Shown: positions 46,222-56,685 of the stretch, in pieces | How the letters are laid out: every line of letters starts with the position of its first letter | Numbering within the stretch: the first letter of the stretch is position 1 | Source: Pseudolactococcus laudensis | GTDB lineage: Bacteria; Bacillota; Bacilli; Lactobacillales; Streptococcaceae | Reading direction: 5' to 3' | Length of the DNA stretch: 64,000 nt | Assembly: GCF_013449735.1 (NCBI RefSeq) | Contig: NZ_JACBNY010000002.1 | Span: 120,285 to 184,284 of the forward strand | Made by a program: the position numbers and the translations under genes | Notes under the pieces: model-generated | What the model was told of the DNA's origin: nothing | Database searches by the model: none | Seen by the model: the letters and a program-made list of their open reading frames with translations, nothing else

Positions 46222-46341
46222 GAATTGGTTTTCAATTCTATCTGCAACTGGAAACTCGTTAGATTTTCTAGCGAAACCCGTGAAAACTGTTAAGCAATGG
46301 TGTAAGCCATTGCTTAACTGACAATTTAACAGGAGACAAAC
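46222..46341 (+). other. 120-bp spacer rpsH-rplF with two hairpins
   Basis: GAATTG-GTTTT-CAATTC (46222-46238) and a perfect 12-bp stem GTTAAGCAATGG / CCATTGCTTAAC with a 6-nt loop (46289-46318) occur. No T tract follows, so these are not plain terminators. Confidence 0.65.
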
Positions 46342-46878
46342 ATGTCACGTATTGGTAATAAAATCATTACTATCCCTGCTGGCGTTGAGGTTAAACTTGA
46401 CGGCCATACAGCGACAGTAAAAGGTCCTAAAGGTGAGTTAACTCGCACTTTTTCTAAGGACATCGAAATTAAAATCGAAGGTACTGAAATTACTTTACAT
46501 CGTCCAAACGATTCTAAAGAAATGAAAACAATCCATGGCACAACTCGTGCTAACCTTAATAACATGGTGATTGGTGTATCTGAAGGGTTCAGAAAAGAAC
46601 TTGAAATGCGCGGGGTTGGTTACCGTGCTCAACTTGCTGGCAATAAATTAACTTTGTCAGTAGGTAAATCTCACCCAGATGAAGTCGTTGCACCTGACGG
46701 TATCACTTTTGAAGTGCCATCAAACACGCAAATTAACGTGTCTGGTTCAAACAAAGAAGTGGTCGGCGAAGTAGCAGCTTACATCCGTGGTTTACGTCCA
46801 CCAGAGCCATATAAAGGCAAAGGTATTCGTTACGTTGGTGAATTTGTACGACGTAAAGAAGGTAAAACAGGTAAATAA
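46342..46878 (+). CDS. rplF: Ribosomal protein L6
   Basis: This 178-aa protein is known by [16 protein letters not shown] and [16 protein letters not shown]. It lies near the factor-binding site of the 50S subunit. ACAGGAGAC precedes the ATG, and the spacer after it is 201 bp. Confidence 0.98.
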   Translation: MSRIGNKIITIPAGVEVKLDGHTATVKGPKGELTRTFSKDIEIKIEGTEITLHRPNDSKEMKTIHGTTRANLNNMVIGVSEGFRKELEMRGVGYRAQLAGNKLTLSVGKSHPDEVVAPDGITFEVPSNTQINVSGSNKEVVGEVAAYIRGLRPPEPYKGKGIRYVGEFVRRKEGKTGK

Positions 46879-47079
46879 GTTAGTTTTCTGTTTTCTAGGC
46901 TTTGTAACACAATTAAAAGCATCCTATGCGTTACAAACTTGTGTCACTTGATAGACTCAGATAAATTGCTTACTGTTTAAAGTAAAACAACCAACAATAA
47001 CCTTTTGGAGAGAATTTGGCTGCGCAAAGCGGCTTGATAGCTACTAAGAGGGACTAGAAAAAAATAAGAGGTAAATATT
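46879..47079 (+). other. 201-bp spacer rplF-rplR
   Basis: It holds TTTGTAAC..GTTACAAA (46903-46939, 8-bp stem) and GCTGC-GCAAA-GCGGC (47020-47034). No gene, no T-tract terminator and no convincing promoter is seen. Confidence 0.5.
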
Positions 47080-47427
47080 GTGATTTCTAAACCAGATAAA
47101 AATAAAACGCGTCAAAAACGCCACCGTCGCGTACGCGGTAAAATCTCTGGTACTGCAGAGCGCCCACGTTTGAATGTTTTTCGTTCTAACACAAACATCT
47201 ATGCACAAGTAATTGATGACATAGCAGGTGTAACGCTCGCAAGTGCCTCATCGTTGAAAGAAAACGGTACTAAAACTGAACAAGCTATAGCAGTTGGTAC
47301 TGCAGTAGCTAAAGCAGCAGTAGCTGCTGGTGTTTCTGAAGTAATCTTCGACCGTGGTGGATACCTTTACCATGGACGTGTGCAAGCACTCGCTGAGGCT
47401 GCACGTGAAAATGGACTTAAATTCTAA
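47080..47427 (+). CDS. rplR: Ribosomal protein L18
   Basis: This 115-aa 5S rRNA-binding protein starts at [23 protein letters not shown] and [20 protein letters not shown] are typical. AAGAGGTAA provides the binding site. Confidence 0.97.
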   Translation: MISKPDKNKTRQKRHRRVRGKISGTAERPRLNVFRSNTNIYAQVIDDIAGVTLASASSLKENGTKTEQAIAVGTAVAKAAVAAGVSEVIFDRGGYLYHGRVQALAEAARENGLKF

Positions 47428-47447
47428 GGAAAGGGGTAGACACAAAA

Positions 47448-47942
47448 ATGGCTAGAAACGAAGAAGTAAAAGAATTCGAAGAACGCGTTGTTGGTATCAA
47501 CCGTGTTACTAAAGTTGTTAAAGGCGGACGTCGTCTGCGTTTTGCAGCGCTTGTTGTAGTTGGTGACCGTAACGGTCGCGTAGGATTTGGGACTGGTAAA
47601 GCACAAGAAGTACCAGAAGCTATCCGTAAAGCTATCGAATCAGCTAAGAAAAACATGATTACAGTACCAATGGTTGGTACAACTGTACCGCATCAAGTAC
47701 TTGGTGAGTTTGGCGGCGGTAAGATCTTGATCAAACCTGCAGTCGAAGGGGCTGGAGTCGCAGCCGGTGGTGCTGTACGTGCCGTCCTCGAACTTGCTGG
47801 TGTTGCAGATGTAACATCAAAATCACTTGGTTCAAACACACCAATCAACGTTGTTCGCGCAACTGTTGATGGTTTGAAACAACTTAAACGTGCTGAAGAT
47901 GTTGCCGCATTACGTGGCGTATCTGTAGCAGACTTAGCGTAA
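47448..47942 (+). CDS. rpsE: Ribosomal protein S5
   Basis: This 164-aa protein contains [39 protein letters not shown] and the C-terminal [16 protein letters not shown]. It acts in decoding accuracy. Confidence 0.98.
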   Translation: MARNEEVKEFEERVVGINRVTKVVKGGRRLRFAALVVVGDRNGRVGFGTGKAQEVPEAIRKAIESAKKNMITVPMVGTTVPHQVLGEFGGGKILIKPAVEGAGVAAGGAVRAVLELAGVADVTSKSLGSNTPINVVRATVDGLKQLKRAEDVAALRGVSVADLA

Positions 47943-47952
47943 GGAGGATATC

Positions 47953-48132
47953 ATGGCTCAAATTAAAATTACTTTGACTAAGTCTCCAATTGGCCGCTTG
48001 CCTGCACAACGCGCAACAGTTAAAGCGCTTGGCCTTGGCAAATTGTCAAGCTCAGTCATCAAAGAAGAATCACCTGCAATCAATGGTATGGTCACTAAGA
48101 TCGCTCATTTGGTAACAGTTGAAAAAGTTTAA
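47953..48132 (+). CDS. rpmD: Ribosomal protein L30
   Basis: This 59-aa protein reads [20 protein letters not shown] followed by [11 protein letters not shown]. It starts 7 nt after AAGGAGGAT and 10 bp after rpsE. Confidence 0.97.
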   Translation: MAQIKITLTKSPIGRLPAQRATVKALGLGKLSSSVIKEESPAINGMVTKIAHLVTVEKV

Positions 48133-48252
48133 TAGACTAACTATTAATCAAAAATAAAAGCGAGCCTGACACTTCCGCGATTTCCCGCGAAAGTATCTTG
48201 GCGTTTAGTAAAGGCTATCTCTATTGAGATGCCATAATAGGAGAAATTTATA
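48133..48252 (+). other. 120-bp spacer rpmD-rplO
   Basis: It contains TTCCGCG-ATTTCC-CGCGAA (48174-48192), a GC-rich hairpin unlike the surrounding AT-rich sequence. No gene is present. Confidence 0.5.
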
Positions 48253-48702
48253 ATGAAATTAAATGAACTAAAAGCTGCTGAAGGTAGCCGTAAAGTCCGT
48301 AATCGTGTTGGTCGTGGTACTTCGTCTGGTAATGGTAAAACATCTGGTCGTGGTCAAAAAGGTCAAAAATCTCGTTCAGGCGGCGGTGTTCGTCTCGGTT
48401 TTGAGGGTGGTCAAACACCTTTGTTCCGTCGTATGCCTAAACGTGGTTTCTTGAATGTTAACCGTAAAGATTACGCAATCGTTAACCTTGACACATTGAA
48501 CCGTCTTGAAGCTGGCGCAACAGTTTCTGCTGAAACATTAGTTGCTGCTAAAATCATCAAAGATGTTAAATCTGGTGTTAAAGTTCTTGGTAACGGTGAA
48601 CTCATAGTTAAAAACCTTAAAGTTGAGGTAGCTAAAGTTTCTGCTTCTGCAAAATCTGCTATTGAAGCTAACGGTGGTTCAGTTGTAACTCCTGAAGCCT
48701 AA
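48253..48702 (+). CDS. rplO: Ribosomal protein L15
   Basis: This 149-aa protein has the glycine/arginine-rich N-terminus ([18 protein letters not shown]) and [15 protein letters not shown] 158-bp spacer precedes secY. Confidence 0.98.
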   Translation: MKLNELKAAEGSRKVRNRVGRGTSSGNGKTSGRGQKGQKSRSGGGVRLGFEGGQTPLFRRMPKRGFLNVNRKDYAIVNLDTLNRLEAGATVSAETLVAAKIIKDVKSGVKVLGNGELIVKNLKVEVAKVSASAKSAIEANGGSVVTPEA

Positions 48703-48860
48703 AAACACTCATTAGTCTGTCGGGAATTTCCCTTCAGACTTTTGATGATTTTAGTCAGTCATTTGAAATTCAGCTTTAATTATAGTATGGTTAAAGAAAT
48801 GATATTTTTTTAAAAATACTATTAGATAAAGCTGATTTAAAATCAGAATAAAGGGGTTCT
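48703..48860 (+). other. 158-bp spacer rplO-secY with stem-loop
   Basis: AGTCTG..GGGAATTTCCC..CAGACT (48715-48740) is followed by TTTT, a possible weak terminator. A secY promoter could lie after it, but no convincing -35/-10 pair was found. AAGGGG precedes secY. Confidence 0.45.
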
Positions 48861-50171
48861 ATGTTTTTTAAACTCTTGTTTCAAGCATTCAAAGTAAAAG
48901 AGATTCGAGCTAGAATCTTATTCACGCTTGGCATTCTATTCGTTTTTCGTCTAGGCGCACATATTACAGTGCCAGGTATTAACGTGAATAATTTAAATGC
49001 CTTGAGTGACCTGCCATTTTTGTCAATGATGAATATGGTTTCAGGGAATGCAATGCAAAGTTTTTCGGTTTTTGCAATGGGCGTGTCGCCGTATATCACA
49101 GCTTCAATCATTGTACAACTTTTGCAGATGGATATTCTGCCTAAGTTCGTCGAATGGGGCAAACAAGGTGAGATTGGTCGCCGAAAACTTAATCAAGCGA
49201 CACGTTACATTTCGTTGGTTCTTGCTATGCTACAATCCGTAGGGATAACAGCAGGTTTTCAGGCTATGAGTGCCCAAAATATTGTGACGAATCCGACTTG
49301 GCAGACTTATCTGTTTATTGGTGCCATCTTAACTACAGGATCTATGATAGTTGTTTGGTTGGGTGAGCAAATCACTGATCGTGGATTTGGTCAAGGTGTG
49401 TCGGTCATTATCTTTGCAGGGATTATCTCATCAATTCCGGGTGCTATTAGTCAAGTTTATCAAGATAAATTTGTTAATGTGCGTCCAGGTGAACTACTCA
49501 ACTCTAGTATATTTGTTGTGATTTTACTTGTTGCTATGGCAGCTATTGTCTTTATCACGACATTTATTCAACAGGCTGAACGTAAGATTCCAATTCAATA
49601 TACGAAACTCATACAAGGTGCACCGACAAGTTCATACTTACCATTGCGGGTTAATCCTGCAGGGGTCATTCCGGTTATCTTTGCCAGTTCAATTTCTACG
49701 GCACCACAAACGATTCTTCAACTCTTGCAACGTTCTAATAATAATGTGGCTTGGATTGAAAATATCAAAAATGCTCTAGATTATAACACTTGGACTGGCA
49801 TGCTGTTTTACGCATTGTTGATTGGTCTCTTTACATTCTTCTATGCCTTTGTTCAGGTCAATCCTGAAAAAATGGCTGAAAATTTACAAAAGCAAGGTTC
49901 ATATATTCCTTCTGTTCGTCCTGGTAAAGGCACAGAAAAATATATCTCACGTTTGTTGATTCGTTTGTCAACGGTTGGCGCATTGTTCCTCGGTTTGATT
50001 TCAATTGTTCCGATTGTTGTGACTAACTTGTTTGGTCTACCAAAAATGGTAGCCCTAGGCGGTACGAGCCTTTTAATCTTGATTTCTACTGCGATTCAAG
50101 GTGCGAAACAATTAGAAGGTTATATGTTCAAACGTCAGTATAAAGGATTTATGGACGATCCAATTAAATAA
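48861..50171 (+). CDS. secY: Preprotein translocase channel SecY
   Basis: This 436-aa protein has ten membrane segments and SecY motifs: GAHITVPGIN, the plug region near SGNAMQSFSVFAMGVSPYI, GERKIP-type loop (QQAERKIPIQYTK) and GGTSLLILISTAIQ at the end. It forms the export channel with SecE and SecG. A terminator follows. Confidence 0.97.
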   Translation: MFFKLLFQAFKVKEIRARILFTLGILFVFRLGAHITVPGINVNNLNALSDLPFLSMMNMVSGNAMQSFSVFAMGVSPYITASIIVQLLQMDILPKFVEWGKQGEIGRRKLNQATRYISLVLAMLQSVGITAGFQAMSAQNIVTNPTWQTYLFIGAILTTGSMIVVWLGEQITDRGFGQGVSVIIFAGIISSIPGAISQVYQDKFVNVRPGELLNSSIFVVILLVAMAAIVFITTFIQQAERKIPIQYTKLIQGAPTSSYLPLRVNPAGVIPVIFASSISTAPQTILQLLQRSNNNVAWIENIKNALDYNTWTGMLFYALLIGLFTFFYAFVQVNPEKMAENLQKQGSYIPSVRPGKGTEKYISRLLIRLSTVGALFLGLISIVPIVVTNLFGLPKMVALGGTSLLILISTAIQGAKQLEGYMFKRQYKGFMDDPIK

Positions 50172-50177
50172 TGAAAG

Positions 50178-50202
50178 ACTGGTCGAAAGATCAGTTTTTT
50201 TT
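50178..50202 (+). terminator. secY terminator
   Basis: ACTGGTC-GAAA-GATCAGT is followed by eight T. Confidence 0.85.
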
Positions 50203-50230
50203 GTATTAAAAAAAGAAAGTTACCTTGATG

Positions 50231-50259
50231 TTGTCAAAATGATGCGAAAACGCTAAAAT
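50231..50259 (+). promoter_or_regulatory. adk promoter
   Basis: TTGTCA and TAAAAT are 17 bp apart, 35 nt before the adk ATG. Confidence 0.6.
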
Positions 50260-50279
50260 AGAAGGGTAGACAAAATTAG

Positions 50280-50942
<663 letters not shown>

Positions 50943-50985
50943 ACAAACGTTTTAACAGCTGTTAAAATAAATTCGTGTAATTAAC

Positions 50986-51031
50986 TTGTAAAAGTCGGAC
51001 TAGTATGGTATAATATCCTAGTCCGACTTTT
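50986..51031 (+). promoter_or_regulatory. infA promoter nested in a 14-bp palindrome
   Basis: AAAAGTCGGACTAG (50990-51003) and its exact reverse complement (51018-51031) enclose a 14-nt loop holding TGGTATAAT. TTGTAA at 50986-50991 is the -35, with 17-bp spacing. Transcripts coming from adk would form a 14-bp hairpin ending in T residues, whereas the new transcript starts inside the right arm (about 51021). Confidence 0.75.
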
Positions 51032-51078
51032 AGATATTTTATCAAAAATGGACAAATTTAAAGAGGAGGTAAGTTGAC

Positions 51079-51297
51079 GTGGCAAAAGATGACGTAATCG
51101 AAATTGAAGGCAAAGTGATTGACACAATGCCTAACGCGATGTTCACAGTTGAGCTTGAAAATGGACACAAAATTTTGGCGACTATTTCAGGCAAAATGCG
51201 AAAGAATTATATCCGCATCTTAACTGGTGACCGTGTTACTGTTGAGATGTCGCCGTATGATTTGACCCGTGGACGTATTACATACCGCTTTAAGTAG
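51079..51297 (+). CDS. infA: Translation initiation factor IF-1
   Basis: This 72-aa S1-like OB-fold protein starts at GTG, 11 nt after [32 protein letters not shown] and [15 protein letters not shown] are diagnostic. It blocks the A site during initiation. Confidence 0.98.
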   Translation: MAKDDVIEIEGKVIDTMPNAMFTVELENGHKILATISGKMRKNYIRILTGDRVTVEMSPYDLTRGRITYRFK

Positions 51298-51326
51298 TCC
51301 AAACATTTTTATAGGAGGTATATACA

Positions 51327-51443
51327 ATGAAAGTAAGACCATCGGTTAAACCAATGTGCGAATACTGTAAAGTAATTCGTCGTAACGGTCGTGTTATGGT
51401 AATTTGCCCTGTCAATCCAAAACACAAACAACGTCAGGGATAG
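51327..51443 (+). CDS. rpmJ: Ribosomal protein L36
   Basis: This 38-aa protein reads [20 protein letters not shown] and ends [14 protein letters not shown]. The three Cys and His form the zinc site of the Zn-type L36. AGGAGGTA precedes it. Confidence 0.97.
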   Translation: MKVRPSVKPMCEYCKVIRRNGRVMVICPVNPKHKQRQG

Positions 51444-51459
51444 AAAGGAAACATAAAGA

Positions 51460-51825
51460 ATGGCTCGTATTGCTGGAGTTGATATTCCAAACGATAAACA
51501 AGTAGTAATTTCACTTACTTACGTTTACGGAATCGGTCTCAAAACGTCACAAAAAGTTCTTGCAGCCGCTGGCGTTGCAGAAGATATTCGCGTGAAAGAT
51601 CTTACAACTGACCAAGAAGATGCTATCCGTCGTGAAGTTGATGGGCTTAAAGTTGAAGGCGACCTACGTCGTGAAGTAAACCTTAACATCAAACGTCTCA
51701 TGGAAATCGGTAGCTATCGTGGCATGCGTCATCGTCGCGGATTGCCTACTCGTGGTCAAAACACGAAGAACAACGCACGTACACGCAAAGGCCCTGCTAA
51801 ATCTATCGCAGGCAAGAAAAAATAA
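51460..51825 (+). CDS. rpsM: Ribosomal protein S13
   Basis: This 121-aa protein has [20 protein letters not shown] and [20 protein letters not shown]. It contacts the P-site tRNA and bridges the subunits. Confidence 0.98.
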   Translation: MARIAGVDIPNDKQVVISLTYVYGIGLKTSQKVLAAAGVAEDIRVKDLTTDQEDAIRREVDGLKVEGDLRREVNLNIKRLMEIGSYRGMRHRRGLPTRGQNTKNNARTRKGPAKSIAGKKK

Positions 51826-51840
51826 GAAAGGAGATTAACA

Positions 51841-52224
51841 TTGGCTAAACCTACTCGTAAACGTCGTGTGAAGAAAAATATCGAATCTGGTGTTGTCCAC
51901 ATTCATGCAACTTTCAATAACACAATCGTGATGATTACAGACGTTCATGGTAACGCGCTTGCTTGGTCATCTGCTGGTGCCCTTGGCTTCAAAGGATCTA
52001 AAAAATCGACTCCTTTCGCTGCTCAAATGGCATCTGAAGCTGCTGCTAAGTCTGCTCAAGAACATGGTTTGAAAACTGTAGCCGTTACTGTTAAAGGTCC
52101 TGGACCAGGTCGCGAATCTGCGATCCGCGCTCTTGCAGCTGCAGGTCTTAACGTAACAGCAATCAGCGATGTGACGCCTGTACCCCACAATGGTGCACGT
52201 CCTCCAAAACGTCGTCGTGTATAA
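51841..52224 (+). CDS. rpsK: Ribosomal protein S11
   Basis: This 127-aa protein starts at TTG behind [23 protein letters not shown] and [16 protein letters not shown] are typical. It forms the 30S platform with S6 and S18. Confidence 0.98.
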   Translation: MAKPTRKRRVKKNIESGVVHIHATFNNTIVMITDVHGNALAWSSAGALGFKGSKKSTPFAAQMASEAAAKSAQEHGLKTVAVTVKGPGPGRESAIRALAAAGLNVTAISDVTPVPHNGARPPKRRRV

Positions 52225-52276
52225 TTTCTAGAGTGCTTGTTGCTACTCTAACATTTTGCACTGAAAGGATATACAC

Positions 52277-53212
52277 ATGATTGAGTTTGAAAAACCAAAA
52301 ATTACAAAATTTGATGAAGCTAATACCTATGGCAAATTTGTCGTAGAACCGTTAGAACGTGGTTATGGGACAACCCTAGGCAACTCATTGCGTCGTATTC
52401 TTCTATCGTCACTTCCTGGTGCTGCTGTTACAAGCATCCAAATTGATGGTGTACTCCATGAGTTCACAACAATTCCAGGTGTGCATGAAGATGTGATTCA
52501 AGTGATTCTTGCGATTAAAGGGCTTGCAATCAAATCATATGTCGAAACGGAAAAAATCATTGAACTTGACGTCACAGGTCCTGCTGTTGTAACAGCTGGA
52601 GATATCTTGACTGATAGTGATATTGAGATTGTCAACAAAGATCATTACCTTTTCACACTTGCGGAAGGTCACTCTGTGAACGCTCGTATGACTGTGAAAT
52701 CTGGCCGTGGTTATGTCCTTGCAGAAGATAATAAACAATCAGACGCGCCTATCGGGACAATTGCTGTAGATTCATCTTACACACCTGTCAACAAAGTGAA
52801 TTACCAAGTTGAACCAGCTCGTGTGGGTGAAAAAGATAACTTTGACAAATTGTCACTTGAAATCTTTACAAACGGCACAATCTCAGCAGAAGATGCCTTG
52901 TCATTATCTGCAAAAATCTTGACTGACCATTTGAGTCTCTTTGTTAACTTGTCTGAAGTAGCGCAAGCTGCCGATACATTAGTTGATAAAAATGAGGTTA
53001 AACCAGAGCGTGCTTTGGATAAAGTCATCGAGGAACTTGATCTTTCTGTTCGTTCATATAACTGTTTGAAACGTGCTGGTATTAATACCGTCGCTGACCT
53101 TGCTGATATGAGTGAACCAGAAATGCTCAAAGTGAAAAACTTGGGTCGTAAATCTTTAGTGGAAGTTAAAGATAAACTTGATAGCCTAGGCTTGTCACTC
53201 AAAAAAGACTAA
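52277..53212 (+). CDS. rpoA: RNA polymerase alpha subunit
   Basis: This 311-aa protein has the N-terminal dimerisation domain ([20 protein letters not shown]) and C-terminal domain with [17 protein letters not shown] and [14 protein letters not shown], which binds UP elements and activators. Length and order are normal. Confidence 0.98.
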   Translation: MIEFEKPKITKFDEANTYGKFVVEPLERGYGTTLGNSLRRILLSSLPGAAVTSIQIDGVLHEFTTIPGVHEDVIQVILAIKGLAIKSYVETEKIIELDVTGPAVVTAGDILTDSDIEIVNKDHYLFTLAEGHSVNARMTVKSGRGYVLAEDNKQSDAPIGTIAVDSSYTPVNKVNYQVEPARVGEKDNFDKLSLEIFTNGTISAEDALSLSAKILTDHLSLFVNLSEVAQAADTLVDKNEVKPERALDKVIEELDLSVRSYNCLKRAGINTVADLADMSEPEMLKVKNLGRKSLVEVKDKLDSLGLSLKKD

Positions 53213-53235
53213 ATTAAAATCTAATAGGAGGAATC

Positions 53236-53616
53236 ATGGGTTACCGTAAACTTGGACGTAAATCTGATCAACGTAAAGCAATGCTTCGCGATTTGACGAC
53301 TGACTTGATCATCAACGAATACATCGTAACAACTGAAGCTCGCGCTAAAGAAGTTCGTAAAACTGTTGAAAAAATGATTACACTCGGAAAACGTGGCGAT
53401 CTTCACGCACGCCGTCAAGCTGCTGCTTACGTACGTAATGAAATCGCTGAAAAAGATTTCAACGAAGAAACTGAAACTTTCCCAACTGCACTTCAAAAAT
53501 TGTTTGGCGATATCGCTACACGTTATGAAGGCCGTAATGGTGGATATACACGTATTCTTAAAACTGAACCACGCCGTGGCGATGCTGCACCGATGGCAAT
53601 TATTGAACTTGTTTAA
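53236..53616 (+). CDS. rplQ: Ribosomal protein L17
   Basis: This 126-aa protein is recognised by [20 protein letters not shown] and [20 protein letters not shown]. It is the last gene of the alpha operon. Confidence 0.98.
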   Translation: MGYRKLGRKSDQRKAMLRDLTTDLIINEYIVTTEARAKEVRKTVEKMITLGKRGDLHARRQAAAYVRNEIAEKDFNEETETFPTALQKLFGDIATRYEGRNGGYTRILKTEPRRGDAAPMAIIELV

Positions 53617-54098
53617 TAATTGATTTCAGTTAAAAAAATAAATAAAGCAGTAAGGGGCACCTGTCATTTATGATTTTGTGGTGTTTTTGAAAGTATTTTT
53701 GAAAAGACACTGAATCAAAATGTCAGTGTGGCCCGATAGTCTTCATCAATCTTTTGTGGAGTGTTATGATGGTGGTGCTTGCACTTAGTCTAGCTCTTAC
53801 TGTCTAGTCTTAAAAACTAGGCCGCTTGTCCTTTGGGATAAGTGGTTTTTATTTTACCTAAAATTTGAAACGGTTATACATATCAAGTATGCCTCATTAT
53901 AAAATATTTCAAAGACGAGACAAGCGCATTATATGTTAGAATAGACATACTAAAACTAAAAAGATGTCAAACGTCTGAAGTCGCTTAAGATGTCAAATGA
54001 ATGGTAGAGTTAACACGCTAAGTGCACCTTATGCTATGCAAGCATAGGGGATGATACCTCTTAAAATACAAGGTGGTTAGATAAAAAAGGAGCGAAGA
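53617..54098 (+). other. 482-bp intergenic region rplQ-gshA
   Basis: It holds a terminator (53822-53850), an extended -10 TGTTAGAAT (53934-53942) and a leader of about 145 nt with a hairpin CCTTATGCT-ATGC-AAGCATAGG (54028-54050). No gene is seen. The TTG start of gshA follows AAAAGGAG. Confidence 0.55.
53822..53850 (+). terminator. Terminator of the ribosomal protein operon
   Basis: CCGCTTGTCC-TTTG-GGATAAGTGG is followed by six T. Confidence 0.8.
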
Positions 54099-55466
54099 TT
54101 GAATATTGCACGAGAGCTCTTACGTGAGCGTTATTTTACAAATTTGAAGCACTCAAATGACTTATTCGTTGGCATTGAGTTAGAACTACCAATTGTTAAG
54201 CTCACGGGTGATGCTGTTGATTTTTCTGTTGTCTTTGCCTTGTTTGATGAAATGATTGAAAAACTTCCGTTGTCGATTGAGAAATCGGATGATAATGGTC
54301 AAGCCATTCAATTGGTTTCAGATGAAAATGATGACCGTATTTTGTTTGAAGTTGGCTACAATACCATAGAATTTGCTTTTGATAAAGCACAGACTATAGG
54401 TGAAGTCGAACAACGTTTTTCAAACTATCTTGCTGTCATGCAACCATTTTTAAAAAAACAAAATCACCTTTTAACTGGCTTTGGCGTCAATCCTTTTTGG
54501 GATAAAAATGACAACAGACCTGTTGCTAGTCCTCGTTACGAGATGTTGATGGCTTACTTGAAGTTAGGGGCGACAAGAGAAGAAGTGAGGGTCAGTCAGA
54601 ATAAATATGGAGCTTTTATTCAAGGGAGTCAAGTTCAGCTAGATGTGACGCGTGAGAATTTAGTAACAACGCTAAATACCTTTAATGCTATGGAAATGGT
54701 TAAAGCCTGGCTTTTCGGAAACTCTTTTCTTTGGAATGGACAATTAGACACTTTAATTTCACGGGATGTTTTTTGGGAAGAGTCAATGCATGGCATATTT
54801 CCTGAAAATACGGGTGTATTTCCAGAAACTTTTGAAAGTCTAGAAACATTTCTTGATTATTTAACGAAAACCGCTTTATTCACAAGAACTTCTGAATCAA
54901 ATACTTTTTATTTTGAACCAATTCAAGCGTTGGACTACTTCAATCACGATGAAATTCCAGCCTTTGATTTACTCGGCAATGAAATCGTCTTAACCCCAAG
55001 TCCATATGATTTTAAAGAACATCGGAATTATCAGTATCAGAATCTCACGACACGCGGAACAGTTGAGTTTCGAAGTACTTGCGCGCAACCTATTGCTACT
55101 TCATTTACTGTTGCAGCTTTCCATTTAGGATTGATGCAGGAGTTAGCAGCTTTTGAGACATTAATTGCAAGCCATTCTTTTTACGAAGATTATGGCCGAG
55201 ATTTTCCACAACTTCGTCGCAGGTTTTCAGCGCAAAACTTATCATCCGAGGAAATAGAGGATGTTGCAAGTTTTGCAGAAGATTTGGTAAATCTCGCAGC
55301 AGTAGGTCTTGAAAAACGTGGATTTGGTGAAGAAAAGTATTTAACAGCGCTTTATCAACGAATTGAAAGAAAAGAGAATCCGGCTGTTAAAGCATTGCAC
55401 TTGCTTGAATCCGGCAAAACATTATCAGAAATATCGGAGATTTTTGCAGATGGAAAAGACATTTAA
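54099..55466 (+). CDS. gshA: Glutamate-cysteine ligase half of a split GshF
   Basis: This 455-aa protein corresponds to the N-terminal ligase half of bifunctional GshF of streptococci, Listeria and enterococci: FVGIELELPIV near the start, the glutamate-binding QGSQVQLDVTREN and TRGTVEFRSTCAQPIA. It joins glutamate and cysteine. GshF proteins are about 750 residues in one chain, whereas here the frame stops after IFADGKDI and the second half starts in another frame 17 nt before this stop. The start is TTG behind AAAAGGAG. Confidence 0.85.
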   Translation: MNIARELLRERYFTNLKHSNDLFVGIELELPIVKLTGDAVDFSVVFALFDEMIEKLPLSIEKSDDNGQAIQLVSDENDDRILFEVGYNTIEFAFDKAQTIGEVEQRFSNYLAVMQPFLKKQNHLLTGFGVNPFWDKNDNRPVASPRYEMLMAYLKLGATREEVRVSQNKYGAFIQGSQVQLDVTRENLVTTLNTFNAMEMVKAWLFGNSFLWNGQLDTLISRDVFWEESMHGIFPENTGVFPETFESLETFLDYLTKTALFTRTSESNTFYFEPIQALDYFNHDEIPAFDLLGNEIVLTPSPYDFKEHRNYQYQNLTTRGTVEFRSTCAQPIATSFTVAAFHLGLMQELAAFETLIASHSFYEDYGRDFPQLRRRFSAQNLSSEEIEDVASFAEDLVNLAAVGLEKRGFGEEKYLTALYQRIERKENPAVKALHLLESGKTLSEISEIFADGKDI

Positions 55467-56625
55467 GATATCAAGGATTACCTCACCCAACATGCTCAAT
55501 ACGCAGAATGCTTACTGGTACATCAATGATGATTTGCTTACGATTACCTATCATACCAATCGGGATCTATCCGCCATTTTAGCTGTCCTCAGTCGTCACG
55601 GTATTGATATCCAGTATGTTCAGGCGCCTGCCAATGACTTTCAACTCCCAGGTTACGAAAATTTGGAATTATCAACTCAAAATTTAATTGCTGATGCCAT
55701 TAAATATGGCATTCAGTTTCAAGTCCTTGATGAAGTTGAACAAATCTTAAAATTGACCTATGGTTCGCATACAGAGTACATCAAAGAAGGCAATATTACG
55801 CATTTTGACAGCGCCCTATCTCACGCTTTAATGGAAAACAAAATCGTTACTAAAGCCATTTTAAATACTGCTGGCATTCAAGTGCCGTCTGGCTTTGAGT
55901 TTCATGACCTTAACGACGCCTTGCGCCATTTTGACCAGTTACCTTCGGCCTTTGTAGTCAAACCCAAGTCTACCAATTACGGCATCGGCATCAGTATTTT
56001 TAAAGAAACGACGACACAAGCAGACTATGAAGAAGCGGTGAAAATTGCTTTTGAAAATGATGATGCAATTATCGTTGAGACCTATGCCCATGGTACAGAA
56101 TTTCGATTTTACGTGCAAAATGGAGAAGTGTTAGCTGTATTAGAACGCTTTCCAGCGAATGTCGTTGGGGACGGTGTTCACAGCATTCAACAATTGGTGG
56201 CGATAAAGAATACAGATATTAGGCGGGGAGAGCATCACAGAACACCGCTTGAAAAAATTAAATTGGGAGATGTTGAGAGATTGACACTCAGTTTACAAGG
56301 GTTTGATGTGCAATCAGTTCCCAAAGCACAAGAACGTGTTTTTCTAAGAGAGAATTCAAATGTTTCAACTGGTGGTGATTCAATTGACCGAACTGAACAA
56401 GTCAGTGACTATTATAAAGCAATCGCTGTAAAAGTTGCACACGCATTGGACGTGACGATTACTGGAGTTGATATTATCATTCCAGACGCCAGTCAAAAAG
56501 GTCCATATTTTGTTATTGAAGCGAATCAAAATCCGATGATGCAAATGCATCTATTTCCTGCAATTGGTAAATCACGCCGTGTTACTGAAAGTTTGATTAA
56601 ACTATTATTTCCAGAAAGTATTTAA
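55450..56625 (+). CDS. gshB: Glutathione synthetase (ATP-grasp) half of a split GshF
   Basis: This 391-aa protein matches the C-terminal ATP-grasp domain of GshF: SAFVVKPKSTNYGIGISIF (ATP lysine), EFRFYVQNGEVLAVLERFPA and VIEANQNPMMQMHLFP (metal ligands). It adds glycine to gamma-glutamylcysteine. ATG 55450 lies inside gshA and gives a 17-nt overlap; no clear ribosome binding site (CGGAGA 55434) is stronger than coupling. A single-chain GshF split by a frameshift is the alternative to a true two-gene pair. Confidence 0.82.
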   Translation: MEKTFKISRITSPNMLNTQNAYWYINDDLLTITYHTNRDLSAILAVLSRHGIDIQYVQAPANDFQLPGYENLELSTQNLIADAIKYGIQFQVLDEVEQILKLTYGSHTEYIKEGNITHFDSALSHALMENKIVTKAILNTAGIQVPSGFEFHDLNDALRHFDQLPSAFVVKPKSTNYGIGISIFKETTTQADYEEAVKIAFENDDAIIVETYAHGTEFRFYVQNGEVLAVLERFPANVVGDGVHSIQQLVAIKNTDIRRGEHHRTPLEKIKLGDVERLTLSLQGFDVQSVPKAQERVFLRENSNVSTGGDSIDRTEQVSDYYKAIAVKVAHALDVTITGVDIIIPDASQKGPYFVIEANQNPMMQMHLFPAIGKSRRVTESLIKLLFPESI

Positions 56626-56636
56626 TTAAGACGATG

Positions 56637-56661
56637 ACCATGCTGAAAGCGTGGTTTTTAT
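56637..56661 (+). terminator. Terminator after gshB
   Basis: ACCATGC-TGAAA-GCGTGGT is followed by TTTT. Confidence 0.7.
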
Positions 56662-56668
56662 TTGACAA

Positions 56669-56683
56669 AATTTTCTGATAATT
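56669..56683 (+). promoter_or_regulatory. CodY box before ilvD
   Basis: AATTTTCTGATAATT matches 14 of 15 positions of the CodY consensus AATTTTCWGAAAATT. It lies just upstream of the -35 box. Confidence 0.65.
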
Positions 56684-56685
56684 GC

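Noticed and set aside
53617..54098. T-box or other riboswitch before gshA
   Set aside because: AAGGTGG recalls the T-box core but the flanking motif and an adjacent terminator are missing.
55440..55470. Programmed -1 frameshift between gshA and gshB
   Set aside because: No slippery heptamer of the X XXY YYZ kind is seen at the junction, so a simple overlap or mutation is preferred.
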